The notes: generated by a model not told the origin, from the sequence alone. Positions 35,907 to 46,541 are shown, counted from the stretch's first letter. The stretch: 64,000 nucleotides of DNA from Bradyrhizobium sp. 132 (GCF_023074185.1 NZ_JADPKY010000170.1:248001-312000), one strand, 5' to 3'. Program-made: numbers and translations.

Positions 35907-35930
35907 AAGGGCGGCCGAAAGGCCGCCCTT
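35907..35930 (-). terminator. Rho-independent terminator of the rimP-to-pnp operon
   Basis: A perfect 10-bp stem, AAGGGCGGCC and GGCCGCCCTT, with a GAAA tetraloop (TTTC on the minus strand). On the minus strand it is followed by TTTTTGTT. It lies 24 bases past the pnp stop and can also end the katG transcript coming from the other side. Confidence 0.9.
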
Positions 35931-35954
35931 CATGTTTCTGATGCAGCGGAGCGA

Positions 35955-38108
<2,154 letters not shown>

Positions 38109-38114
38109 AGATGT

Positions 38115-38140
38115 CTTCTTTCATGGGTTCTCGAAAGAAG
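38115..38140 (-). promoter_or_regulatory. RNA hairpin over the pnp ribosome-binding site
   Basis: A perfect 8-bp inverted repeat CTTCTTTC (38115-38122) and GAAAGAAG (38133-38140) with a 10-base loop, 7 bases upstream of the pnp ATG. In the mRNA the 3' arm is GAAAGAAG, which includes the only Shine-Dalgarno-like sequence, so folding would hide it. Confidence 0.6.
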
Positions 38141-38154
38141 GACGGCTCGAAAAA

Positions 38155-38230
38155 CAAAAACCATGCGCAAGATTGCGGGACGTTGATCGAAGCGGGCGAT
38201 CAGCGTCCTGCGATCCTGCCATGGTTTTTG
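38155..38230 (-). promoter_or_regulatory. Long double-stranded hairpin in the pnp leader (RNase III-type)
   Basis: Arms 38155-38189 and 38197-38230 pair over about 34 bp with a few mismatches and a one-base bulge, around a 7-base loop. The outer ten or so pairs (CAAAAACCATG on each arm read 5'-3') and the inner TGATCG segments pair cleanly. In E. coli an extended stem-loop between rpsO and pnp is cut by RNase III and then degraded by PNPase, giving autoregulation. Position and form match that element; the sequence does not need to. Confidence 0.7.
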
Positions 38231-38457
38231 GATTTCGGATGGCGTCCATCCTTTCGGGTCATACGGGCGCCTTGCCCGTTGTGCCCAGCCGCCGGATTGC
38301 TGCTGGACTGTCAGTCGGCACAAACGCGAACACCAAACCTTGGGTCTTCGCCCATCATGCCCCGGATGCGAACCGTCAACGGCCCGTACCCGACGCGCAC
38401 GCAGCCTCGATCAAAAACCTTTAAACAAGCGCTTTCGTTCGAAACCACGCGCGAAAA

Positions 38458-38477
38458 CGCGCGCCGTTGGGCGCGCG
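38458..38477 (-). terminator. Terminator/attenuator between rpsO and pnp
   Basis: A perfect 7-bp stem, CGCGCGC (38458-38464) and GCGCGCG (38471-38477), with a 6-base loop. On the minus strand it is followed by TTTT. It starts 10 bases past the rpsO stop. As in E. coli, partial termination here would lower pnp relative to rpsO. Confidence 0.6.
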
Positions 38478-38486
38478 CAAGAACTC

Positions 38487-38756
38487 TTAACGACGAATGT
38501 TGTGCTTCTCGAGCAGCGCCTTGTAGCGCGCCTCGTCCTTCTTCTTCACATAGTCGAGAAGCGAGCGGCGGGTCGACACCAGCTTCAAGAGGCCGCGACG
38601 CGAATGGTTGTCCTTCACGTGGGTCTTGAAATGGCTCGTGAGGTTGGCGATGCGTTCCGAAAGGATCGCGACCTGAACCTCTGGCGAGCCGGTATCGCCG
38701 GCTTTGTTGGCATTCGTCTTGATGACTTCCGCTTTGCGTTCTGCGGCAATCGACAT
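38487..38756 (-). CDS. rpsO: 30S ribosomal protein S15
   Basis: An 89-residue S15, the standard length. It binds the 16S rRNA central domain early in assembly. The signature reads NHSRRGLLKLVSTRRSLLDYVK within the family pattern, and it begins MSIAAERKAEVIK. I chose the ATG at 38756, 2 bases after the truB stop, over a TTG six bases upstream. It is followed by an intrinsic hairpin, then pnp. Confidence 0.97.
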   Translation of the reverse strand: MSIAAERKAEVIKTNANKAGDTGSPEVQVAILSERIANLTSHFKTHVKDNHSRRGLLKLVSTRRSLLDYVKKKDEARYKALLEKHNIRR

Positions 38757-38758
38757 CG

Positions 38759-39877
38759 TCAATTTCTCTCGTTGCGAACGGCGCTGGCAGTCAGGCCGGT
38801 CAGGTTGAACACACGCTTGGGGATGATTTCGCCATTGCCAACTTCGGCAAGCGCTAGAAGCCGGCCTGCCACCGTGACATAGACTGTGCCGCTCGAAGTG
38901 GGCGCATCCCGTCCGCGCAACAAAACGGCCTGGCCCCGATGGAGCCTTGCCGCATCAGCCCGAGTGACGGCCAGTGCCGGGATGTCGTCCAGCGCGGTCT
39001 CAACGGGCATAAGCGCGTCGGCGAGGCTCCCCTCGCCGGACGCGGCTCTATCGCACAAAGCCTCCAACTGATCCAGCGGAATCATGTCGTTCTCGCCAAA
39101 TGGGCCGACCAGGGTCCGCCGCAGCGCGCAGATATGGCCGTAAGTGCCGAGAATTCGGCCCATATCGCGGGCCAGCGCGCGGACATAGGTGCCCTTGCCG
39201 CACTCGGCCTCGAACACGGCGTGGTCACTACCCGGTTGATTTACAAGGCTTAAACGGTGAATCTCGACCGGACGCGGGGCCAGTTCCACGATCTCGCCGT
39301 CGCGGGCGAGGTCGTAGGCACGCTCGCCCTTGATCTTGATCGCGGAATAGCGCGGCGGGATCTGCTCGATCACCCCTGTGAAACGGGGCAGCAGGGCCTC
39401 GATGGCCTCCCGGGTCGGGCGCTGGTCGGAGGTTGCGGTAGCCCGGCCCTCTATATCGTCGGTATCGCGCTCCTCGCCCCAGCACACGGTGAACTGGTAG
39501 CGCTTGCGGCCGTCCATGACGAAGGGGACGGTCTTGGTGGCCTCGCCGAGCGCGATCGGCAGGCCGCCGGAGGCGAGCGGATCCAGCGTGCCGGCATGAC
39601 CGGCGCGTTTGGCGTTGAACAGGCGCTTGAGCACGGCAACGGCCTGCGTCGAGGTCATGCCGATCGGCTTGTCGAGCACGACCCAGCCGTGGACGTCGCG
39701 GCGGTCACGGCGCGGCTTGTTGCCCTTCTGCTTGTTGGCGCGCGGATCGTTGTTGACGCGGCGCGGCTCCTGATGCGGCTGGGAATTGCCGTCCATCTCC
39801 GCAAAATTATTTTTCTGCACGTCGCGCTGATCGGGCTCTTCGCCGCCGATCGTGCCGTGAGCCGGGTCCATCGTCAT
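38759..39877 (-). CDS. truB: tRNA pseudouridine(55) synthase TruB
   Basis: A 372-residue synthase that makes the universal pseudouridine at position 55 in the tRNA T-loop. The catalytic Asp is in AGHAGTLDPLASGGLPI. The core starts only near residue 63 (GWVVLDKPIGMTST). The first 60 residues form a polar, Lys/Arg/Gln-rich extension (RANKQKGNKPRRDRRD) absent from E. coli TruB and perhaps RNA-binding. The ATG overlaps the rbfA stop as ATGA; a second in-frame ATG lies two codons later. Confidence 0.95.
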   Translation of the reverse strand: MTMDPAHGTIGGEEPDQRDVQKNNFAEMDGNSQPHQEPRRVNNDPRANKQKGNKPRRDRRDVHGWVVLDKPIGMTSTQAVAVLKRLFNAKRAGHAGTLDPLASGGLPIALGEATKTVPFVMDGRKRYQFTVCWGEERDTDDIEGRATATSDQRPTREAIEALLPRFTGVIEQIPPRYSAIKIKGERAYDLARDGEIVELAPRPVEIHRLSLVNQPGSDHAVFEAECGKGTYVRALARDMGRILGTYGHICALRRTLVGPFGENDMIPLDQLEALCDRAASGEGSLADALMPVETALDDIPALAVTRADAARLHRGQAVLLRGRDAPTSSGTVYVTVAGRLLALAEVGNGEIIPKRVFNLTGLTASAVRNERN

Positions 39878-40305
39878 TGCTCTTCTTCCCGATCCGATTT
39901 CGGATCCTGTTCCAGGTCCTTCTGCACCGCAGGTGTTCGCAAAAGTTTCTCGATCCGTTCCGCTTCGTCGAATCGTTCATCGACGCGGAAGCGAAGGTCA
40001 GGTGCAAATTTCAGGTTAACGCGCCGCGCGACCTCGCCGCGCAGGAACTTCTTGTTGCGCTCGAGCGCAGCGATAATGACCTCGGTGTCGCGGCCACCGA
40101 GCGGCATCACATAAACTGTTGCAAGCTTCAGGTCGGGCGACATCCGTACCTCCGGCACGGTGATGATGTGACCTTCGAGGTCCTCATCATGCACATTGCC
40201 TTGCGCCAAAATCTCGGCCACCGCATGGCGAACCTGCTCCCCGACACGCAACTGGCGCTGCGAGCCGCCGGGTGCGGAACTTTTTTTCTGATGATGGCTG
40301 GGCAT
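39874..40305 (-). CDS. rbfA: Ribosome-binding factor A
   Basis: A 143-residue KH-like protein that acts in late 30S maturation near the 5' helix of 16S rRNA. The family core is VRHAVAEILAQG, then ITVPEVRMSPDLKLATVYV and NLKFAPDLRFRVDERFDEA. The C-terminus is acidic (DREEEQ). It is coupled to truB by an ATGA overlap and lies 155 bases after infB, a gap holding a 13-bp perfect hairpin. Confidence 0.96.
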   Translation of the reverse strand: MPSHHQKKSSAPGGSQRQLRVGEQVRHAVAEILAQGNVHDEDLEGHIITVPEVRMSPDLKLATVYVMPLGGRDTEVIIAALERNKKFLRGEVARRVNLKFAPDLRFRVDERFDEAERIEKLLRTPAVQKDLEQDPKSDREEEQ

Positions 40306-40377
40306 GGTCGAAAATTACCTCGTCATGCGCGTGTATGGGACACGAGCATTGTCATTTGTTCTGTTGAAACGAATGCG

Positions 40378-40410
40378 GTGAGATGGCCGGAATAAATCCG
40401 GCCATCTCAC
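40378..40410 (-). promoter_or_regulatory. Perfect 13-bp hairpin between infB and rbfA
   Basis: GTGAGATGGCCGG (40378-40390) and CCGGCCATCTCAC (40398-40410) are exact complements around a 7-base A/T loop. There is no T-run on either strand, so it is not a standard intrinsic terminator. It may be an mRNA processing or stability element within the operon. Confidence 0.65.
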
Positions 40411-40460
40411 TCCCGCAATTTCAGCTCAGAAAGATCCAGGCGCTTCGGTAAGATTTGGAC

Positions 40461-43157
40461 TTACAGGGAGCGCTGGATCGTCTCCACGCGGTAACACTCG
40501 ATCACGTCACCGGCGCGCATGTCGTGATAGTTCTCGAAGGCCATGCCGCATTCCTGACCGGACTGGACTTCCTTCACTTCGTCCTTGAAGCGCTTCAGCG
40601 TCGACAGCTTGCCTTCGTGCACGACGACGTTGTCGCGGATCAGGCGCACATTGGCGCCGCGTTCCACGGTGCCGTCGGTAACGCGGCAGCCGGCGACCTT
40701 GCCGATCTTGGAGATGTTGAAGATCTCCAGGATCGCGGCATTGCCGAGCATGGTTTCGCGCAAGGTCGGTGCGAGCAGGCCGCTCATGGCCTTCTTCACG
40801 TCGTCCACGAGGTCGTAGATGATGTTGTAGTAGCGGATCTCGATGCCGTTGCGCTTGGCGGCCGCAGCGGCCTCCTTGTTCGCACGAACCGAGAAGCCGA
40901 TGATCGCGGCGTTAAAACCTTCCGCGAGCGTCACGTCCGATTCCGAGATGCCGCCGACACCGGCATGCAGGATACGCGCGGCGACTTCGTCGGTGCCGAG
41001 CTTCTCCAGCGAGCCGAGGATCGCTTCCAGCGAGCCCTGCACGTCGGCCTTGATGATCAGCGGGAATTCCTTGCGGCCCGCCGTCTTCAACTGCGACATC
41101 ATCTGCTCGAGCGAGCCGCGCATGCCGGAGATCGAGGCAGCCGCGTTCTCGCGCTTCTGGTGCGCGCGGTAGCTCGTGACCTGACGGGCGCGGGCTTCGT
41201 TCTCGACCACGGCGAGACGATCGCCGGCTTCCGGCGGACCGTTGAAGCCGAGCACTTCGACCGGTACCGAGGGACCGGCTTCCTGAACCGTCTCACCCTG
41301 ATCGGAGATCAGCGCACGGACGCGGCCCATCTCGGCGCCAGCGACGATGATGTCACCGACACGGAGCGTGCCGCGCTGGACCAGCACGGTCGCGACCGGA
41401 CCACGGCCGCGGTCGAGCTTGGCTTCGATCACGGTGCCTTCGGCCGGGCGCTCCGGATTGGTCTTCAGGTCGAGGATGTCGGCCTGGAGCGCGATCATCT
41501 CGAGCAGCTTGTCGAGATTGGTCTTGTTCTTCGCGGACACTTCGACGTCGACGACTTCGCCGCCGAAGGATTCCACCTGCACCTCGTGCTGCAGCAGCTC
41601 GGTGCGCACGCGCTCGGGCTTGGCGTCGGGCTTGTCGATCTTGTTGATGGCAACGATGATCGGCACCCGCGCCGCCTTGGCGTGGTTGATGGCTTCGATC
41701 GTCTGCGGCATCACGCCGTCATCGGCCGCAACCACCAGCACGACGATGTCGGTGACCTTGGCGCCGCGGGCGCGCATCGCGGTGAACGCGGCGTGGCCGG
41801 GCGTGTCGATGAAGGTGATCTTCTTGCCGCTCTCGGGCGACACCACCTGATAGGCGCCGATATGCTGGGTGATGCCGCCGGCTTCGCCGGAGACAACGTT
41901 GGCATGACGGAGCGCATCGAGCAGCGAGGTCTTGCCGTGGTCGACGTGGCCCATCACGGTCACCACCGGCGAGCGCGGCTCGGTATCGGTGGGATCGTCG
42001 ATGGCGTCGAACAGGCCTTCTTCAACGTCGGACGCGGCAACGCGCTTGACGGTGTGACCGAGCTCTTCGGCGATCAGCTGCGCGGTGTCGGCGTCGATCA
42101 CGTCGGTGATCTTGTGCATCGCGCCCTGCTTCATCAGCATGCGGATGACGTCGACCGCGCGCTCGGCCATGCGGTTGGCGAGTTCCTGGATCGTGATCGC
42201 TTCCGGAATGATCACCTCGCGGATGAGCTTTTCCTTCGGCTCGTTCGCGGCATGGCCCTTCAGGCGCTGGGTGCGGCGGCGGAACGAGGCGATCGAGCGC
42301 TCGCGCACATCGTCGGCATTGAAGGCGGTGACGACCGTCAGGCGGCCGCGCTCCTTCTGCGGGCCGGGCTTCTGGGTGGGCTTGGGGGCTACCACAGGCC
42401 GCGCAGCGCCGCCGGGACCGCGACGGATCTGGCGCGGACCCTCGTCCTCGTCCGGTCCGGCTGCGACAGCGGGGGCGCGACCCACCGGGCCTCCCGGCCG
42501 CGTGGTCGTCCCAGGCCGCGCGGTCGTTGTTCCCGGGCGTGCCGTGGTGCTCGTTCCGGGGCGCGCCGTGGGCGCTCCGGACCGCGGTGCAGTAGCGGCA
42601 GAGGTCGCGGTTGCAGGGCGCGCCGCAGATTGCGGCTGCTCGCCTTCGCCAAAACGCTTCTTGGCCTCGGTTTCGGCCTTCCGCTTGGCTTCCTCTTCGT
42701 GGCGGTGACGCTCGTCCTCGGCCTTGCGGCGGGCTTCAGCGGCCTCGCGGTCGGCGCGTTCGGCGGTTTCGCGGACAGCGCGGCGCTGAGCCTCTTCCTC
42801 GGCACTACGACGCTCTTCGACTTCGCGCACCTTGGCATCGGCCAGCGCGCTGGCGCGGGCGGAACGTTCGTCCTCGGTCAGCGTGCGCAGCACCACGCCG
42901 GAGCCGGTGTTGCGCGGCGGAGCCGCGCGTGCAGGAGCAGGCGCCGGCGCGGCCGGCGCAGGCTTCGCCACTTCGGCCACCTGCGGCTCGGGGGTGCCGT
43001 CGACACGGCGCTTGCCGCGCTTCTCGACCACGACCTGCTTGCTACGGCCATGGCTGAAGCTCTGGCGCACGGTGCCCGTTTCGACGCGCGGCTTGAGCGA
43101 TAGCGTCTTGCTCGGAACGCTCAGCTTCTTGTCGCCAGGGGTCTTGGTATCAACCAT
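40461..43157 (-). CDS. infB: Translation initiation factor IF-2
   Basis: An 898-residue GTPase that brings fMet-tRNA to the 30S subunit. The G domain has GHVDHGKTSLLDAL, DTPGHAAF and NKIDKPD. The long N-terminal half is low-complexity: Ala/Glu/Arg-rich helix (AEEEAQRRAVRETAERADR) and then Pro/Thr repeats of the ARPGTTT type. The C-terminal domains (RVTDGTVERGANVRLIRD) bind initiator tRNA. It starts at the ATG at 43157, 71 bases after the ylxR-L7Ae gene. A long antisense open frame opposite this gene is a codon-bias shadow. Confidence 0.97.
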   Translation of the reverse strand: MVDTKTPGDKKLSVPSKTLSLKPRVETGTVRQSFSHGRSKQVVVEKRGKRRVDGTPEPQVAEVAKPAPAAPAPAPARAAPPRNTGSGVVLRTLTEDERSARASALADAKVREVEERRSAEEEAQRRAVRETAERADREAAEARRKAEDERHRHEEEAKRKAETEAKKRFGEGEQPQSAARPATATSAATAPRSGAPTARPGTSTTARPGTTTARPGTTTRPGGPVGRAPAVAAGPDEDEGPRQIRRGPGGAARPVVAPKPTQKPGPQKERGRLTVVTAFNADDVRERSIASFRRRTQRLKGHAANEPKEKLIREVIIPEAITIQELANRMAERAVDVIRMLMKQGAMHKITDVIDADTAQLIAEELGHTVKRVAASDVEEGLFDAIDDPTDTEPRSPVVTVMGHVDHGKTSLLDALRHANVVSGEAGGITQHIGAYQVVSPESGKKITFIDTPGHAAFTAMRARGAKVTDIVVLVVAADDGVMPQTIEAINHAKAARVPIIVAINKIDKPDAKPERVRTELLQHEVQVESFGGEVVDVEVSAKNKTNLDKLLEMIALQADILDLKTNPERPAEGTVIEAKLDRGRGPVATVLVQRGTLRVGDIIVAGAEMGRVRALISDQGETVQEAGPSVPVEVLGFNGPPEAGDRLAVVENEARARQVTSYRAHQKRENAAASISGMRGSLEQMMSQLKTAGRKEFPLIIKADVQGSLEAILGSLEKLGTDEVAARILHAGVGGISESDVTLAEGFNAAIIGFSVRANKEAAAAAKRNGIEIRYYNIIYDLVDDVKKAMSGLLAPTLRETMLGNAAILEIFNISKIGKVAGCRVTDGTVERGANVRLIRDNVVVHEGKLSTLKRFKDEVKEVQSGQECGMAFENYHDMRAGDVIECYRVETIQRSL

Positions 43158-43228
43158 TAAGCAGTCCTAATCCTGATCTTGTTGTCGTTGTGCGTTGCCG
43201 CACCGTGCTATCGGGTGGTCGTTGTCTC

Positions 43229-43912
43229 TCAGAAATCCTGGCCGGGCATTTCGGCAGTCTTGTCAACGTGCGCCATCCGGTATCGGACCAGCATCTGGCT
43301 ACGTGACAGGAATGACTTGCTCGCCGGGCCCGCGAGCAGGGCAGCATGTATCACATTTGACCGGGTAAGTGCCAAATCCAATTCTATTGATTTCAGCGCG
43401 GTGACGACGGGAATCTGCGGCTTGGAGCCGCGATTTCCGTCATTTTGACGCGCCAGCATGTCCAATTTGCGGATTCCGTCCGCGGCCCCGTCGCTGGCAT
43501 GGATCAGGACCTCGGCCGTACCTCCCCGAAGCGCGCTTTCGACCTTGCCGAAGCCGGCCACAATCTGGCCCGCCTTGGCGGCAATCCCGAGGGCTTCGGT
43601 CACGCCCCGAACCAGAAGCGCCTCGATGTCGGCGGGAAGCGTCTGAGGGATGCGCAGCTGGCGCTTGAAGGCTTTGGTAAAGTGGTGACGCCGCACGGCT
43701 TCCGCAACCACCTCGCGCGAGGCGGTGACCCACATGCCGCGTCCGGGCAGCTTGCGCTTGAGATCGGGAACTATGTCCCCTTGGGGCGAGACGACGAAGC
43801 GGATCAGCTCGTCGATCGGCCGGACCTCGCGGCTGACCGCGCACATCCGCATGGTCGCGGACTTCTCAGTCCGCGGTCCATGGTCGAGTTCGGGGTCAGT
43901 ATCGGCGAGCAT
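43229..43912 (-). CDS. YlxR/L7Ae fusion RNA-binding protein
   Basis: A 227-residue protein. Residues about 18-95 are a YlxR (DUF448) domain: MRMCAVSREVRP and KLPGRGMWVTA. Residues about 100-160 resemble an L7Ae/L30e fold: EALGIAAKAGQIVAGFGKVESAL. Both bind RNA. In other bacteria the two occur as separate genes (ylxR and ylxQ) in this same nusA-infB position; here they are one chain, as is common in alphaproteobacteria. GGAGGA precedes the ATG. The last 60 residues have no recognisable domain. Confidence 0.9.
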   Translation of the reverse strand: MLADTDPELDHGPRTEKSATMRMCAVSREVRPIDELIRFVVSPQGDIVPDLKRKLPGRGMWVTASREVVAEAVRRHHFTKAFKRQLRIPQTLPADIEALLVRGVTEALGIAAKAGQIVAGFGKVESALRGGTAEVLIHASDGAADGIRKLDMLARQNDGNRGSKPQIPVVTALKSIELDLALTRSNVIHAALLAGPASKSFLSRSQMLVRYRMAHVDKTAEMPGQDF

Positions 43913-43934
43913 CCGGGTGACATCCTCCTTCGCC

Positions 43935-45545
43935 CTAAGCCGGCTGATCTTCGGCCGCCTCGGCCTCCTCAGCCGGCCTGGCGAGATCGGCCTCGGTGAT
44001 CCAGCCGGCCTTGACGCGGGCCTGCATGATCATCGCTTCGGCATCGTCACGGGAGATCTCAAGGCCGTCGAGCGCGCCCGGATATTTGGTCTGCTCGCCG
44101 CCTTCCTTGCGCTCGGTCCAGCCGACCAGATCGTCAGTGGCGCAGCCGGCGAGATCGTCGACCGTCTTGATGTCGTTCTCGCCGAATTTCACCAGCATCT
44201 TCGAGGTGACGCCGGGCACGTCCTTGACGGCGTCCTCGACGCCGAGCTCCTTGCGCCTGGCCTCAATCTCGGCTTCCAGCTGTTCGAGATATTCACGAGC
44301 GCGGTTCTGGAGTTCCTGCGCGGTCTCCTCGTCGAAGCCCTCGATGCCGGCGAGCTCCTTTAGGTCCACCATCGCGAGTTCCTCGACCGAGGTGAAGCCT
44401 TCGGACGCCAGCAACTGACCGACCACTTCGTCGACATTGAGCGATTCCATGAAGACGCGGGTGGAGTTCTCGAAGTCGGCCTGGCGGCGCTCCGATTCCT
44501 CCTGCTCGGTCAGGATGTCGATGTCCCAGCCGGTGAGCTGCGAAGCCAGACGCACGTTCTGGCCGCGGCGACCGATCGCCAGCGAGAGCTGGTTGTTGGT
44601 GTCGGGCACGACGACCTCGATGCGCTCGCGGTCTTCGTCGATGACGACCTTGGAGACTTCGGCCGGCGCCAGCGCGTTGACCACGAAGGTCGCGATGTCG
44701 GGCGACCAGGGGATGATGTCGATCTTCTCGCCCTGCAATTCGTTCACCACCGCCTGCACGCGCGAACCGCGCATACCGACGCAGGCGCCGACCGGATCGA
44801 CCGAGGAATCGCGGGAAATCACGCCGATTTTCGCGCGCGAGCCGGGATCGCGGGCAACCGCCTTGATCTCGACGATGCCGTCATAGATCTCGGGTACTTC
44901 CTGCGCGAACAGTTTTGCCATGAACTGCGGATGGGTGCGGGAGAGGAAAATCTGCGGGCCGCGGGTCTCGCGGCGGACGTCGAAGATGTAGGCGCGGACG
45001 CGGTCACCGTTGCGGAACACTTCGCGCGGCAGCATCTCGTCGCGGCGGATGATGGCCTCGCCGCGGCCGAGATCGACGATCACGCTGCCATATTCGACGC
45101 GCTTGACGACGCCGTTGACGATGTCGCCGATGCGGTCCTTGAATTCCTGATATTGCCGGTCGCGCTCGGCTTCGCGCACCTTCTGCACGATCACCTGCTT
45201 GGCCGACTGCGCGGCGATGCGGCCATATTCCAGCGGCGGCAGGGTGTCTGCGATGGTGTCGCCGACCTGGGCACCGGGATTGGCGCGCTGCGCATCCACC
45301 AGCGAGATCTGGTTGGAATGGTTTTCGACCGTCTCGACCACCAGCATATGGCGCGACAGCCGCAGCTCGCCCTTCTTCGGGTCGATCTCGGCGTGAACAT
45401 CAGTCTCGCTGCCGTAACGTGCCCGTGCCGCCTTGGCGATGGCGTCCTCCATCGCCGCGATCACGATGCCGCGGTCGATCGATTTCTCGCGTGCAACGGC
45501 GTCGGCGATCTGGAGCAATTCAAGTCGATTGGCGCTGACTGCCAT
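43935..45545 (-). CDS. nusA: Transcription termination/antitermination protein NusA
   Basis: A 536-residue RNA polymerase-binding factor. The order is: N-terminal domain, S1 (GVVKRVEYGSVIVDLGRG), KH1/KH2 (GACVGMRGSRVQAVV and IGRRGQNVRLASQLTG), and two acidic helix-hairpin-helix repeats (residues about 370-510), ending in an acidic Glu/Ala tail. It sits 2 bases after rimP. NusA represses its own operon in E. coli through leader termination; a leader terminator exists upstream of rimP here. Confidence 0.96.
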   Translation of the reverse strand: MAVSANRLELLQIADAVAREKSIDRGIVIAAMEDAIAKAARARYGSETDVHAEIDPKKGELRLSRHMLVVETVENHSNQISLVDAQRANPGAQVGDTIADTLPPLEYGRIAAQSAKQVIVQKVREAERDRQYQEFKDRIGDIVNGVVKRVEYGSVIVDLGRGEAIIRRDEMLPREVFRNGDRVRAYIFDVRRETRGPQIFLSRTHPQFMAKLFAQEVPEIYDGIVEIKAVARDPGSRAKIGVISRDSSVDPVGACVGMRGSRVQAVVNELQGEKIDIIPWSPDIATFVVNALAPAEVSKVVIDEDRERIEVVVPDTNNQLSLAIGRRGQNVRLASQLTGWDIDILTEQEESERRQADFENSTRVFMESLNVDEVVGQLLASEGFTSVEELAMVDLKELAGIEGFDEETAQELQNRAREYLEQLEAEIEARRKELGVEDAVKDVPGVTSKMLVKFGENDIKTVDDLAGCATDDLVGWTERKEGGEQTKYPGALDGLEISRDDAEAMIMQARVKAGWITEADLARPAEEAEAAEDQPA

Positions 45546-45547
45546 GG

Positions 45548-46327
45548 CTAGTCTCCTTCGTCAGGATCGATCTCGCCCCGTCGCGCGCGTTCGGCGGCCA
45601 GGCGATGTTTCTTGGTATTGGTCGGGGCCGGCTTCTTTGTAGTGGTCGGCGCCGGCTTCTTTGTCGGCTTTGTGTTCTTGGTCGTTTTTTCGCTGATGCC
45701 GGCGTGCGGTGCAGCCGGCGGCTCCAGGCCCAGATTGCGGCGCATCTCGCGTGCCTGGGCCTTGCCGCGGCGCATGGATTCCGCGATCAGCTCGTCGGTC
45801 AGCACCAGCCGTGCCTCGGCGATATCCTCCATCGTCAGGAGAACGTCGGCAGCCTCATTCGCCTTGACGTCGTCGCGATGCAGATGCACGCGATCGCCTT
45901 CGACGGGACCGATCGTGCCGCGGAACCGCTTCCGCCCCTCATGGGCGACCGCCATATCGATCTTCACCAGATGCCCGGCATAACGCTCGAAGTCGGAGCG
46001 GCGAACCAGCGGGCGGTCGATCCCCGGGGAAGAGATTTCCAGCCGATAGGCGCGATCGACAGGGTCGGCGACGTCGAGCACGGGCGACAGCGCCCGCGAG
46101 ATCGCCTCGCAATCCTCGATCTGCATCGAGCCGTCCGGCCGCTCGGCCATGACCTGCACGGTGCAGCCGGATTCCCCAGAAATGCGGATCCGCACCAGGC
46201 GGTAGCCCATGCCTTCGAGCACCGGCCCCGCGACCGCGGACACCCGCGCCGCCACGCCCGGCTCGACCACGAGCCTCGGCTCGGCCAGCAGTTCGGCATC
46301 CGTGGAACCAGAGTTCGGCTCGGTCAT
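45548..46327 (-). CDS. rimP: Ribosome maturation factor RimP
   Basis: A 259-residue 30S assembly factor. The family core covers residues about 20-205: VAGPVLEGMGYRLVRIRI, VDRAYRLEISSPGIDRPL, and IAEARLVLTDELI. The C-terminal 50 residues form a Lys/Pro/Thr tail containing repeats KKPAPTTT and KKPAPTNT, encoded by a tandem DNA repeat (about 45620-45667). I chose the ATG at 46327; the frame is open to 46609 but that stretch contains the promoter and leader terminator. It is first in the operon. Confidence 0.93.
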   Translation of the reverse strand: MTEPNSGSTDAELLAEPRLVVEPGVAARVSAVAGPVLEGMGYRLVRIRISGESGCTVQVMAERPDGSMQIEDCEAISRALSPVLDVADPVDRAYRLEISSPGIDRPLVRRSDFERYAGHLVKIDMAVAHEGRKRFRGTIGPVEGDRVHLHRDDVKANEAADVLLTMEDIAEARLVLTDELIAESMRRGKAQAREMRRNLGLEPPAAPHAGISEKTTKNTKPTKKPAPTTTKKPAPTNTKKHRLAAERARRGEIDPDEGD

Positions 46328-46445
46328 GTCAGGGGTCAAGGCGCTCGATATGGTTAAGGCTTGGTTTAAGATTTCAAAGCCCGTTCGGAACTCTCCCGAC
46401 AGATCGCCGGGCCGCACACCTTCCGACAAGCCGCGTTCAGGTAAT

Positions 46446-46475
46446 AAAAAAGAGCGGGTCCTTTCGGGCCCACTC
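46446..46475 (-). terminator. Leader terminator (probable attenuator) of the rimP-nusA-infB operon
   Basis: On the minus strand a 10-bp stem with one mismatch and one wobble (arms 46466-46475 and 46452-46461) has a GAAA loop and is followed by TTTTTT (46446-46451); GTAAT and ATTAC flanks extend the stem. It lies about 60 bases after the predicted start of transcription and about 120 bases before rimP, so it would cut the transcript before the first gene. Confidence 0.75.
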
Positions 46476-46512
46476 TCATTACGCGGATCGTATGAGAAGA
46501 TGAATTGGCGCT

Positions 46513-46541
46513 GATATAGCCCTTTCCGTCTTCCCGGACAA
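46513..46541 (-). promoter_or_regulatory. Promoter of the rimP-nusA-infB operon
   Basis: On the minus strand, -35 TTGTCC (46536-46541), a 17-base spacer and -10 TATATC (46513-46518). The predicted transcription start is near 46505, about 180 bases before the rimP ATG. The rest of the 364-base gap to the divergent DUF2336 gene shows no other clear element. Confidence 0.7.

Noticed and set aside
40455..43103. An 882-codon open frame on the plus strand opposite infB
   Set aside because: It is antisense to a clear infB; its protein is rich in His/Arg/Asp/Gly with no domain, which is typical of the reverse frame of GC-rich genes.
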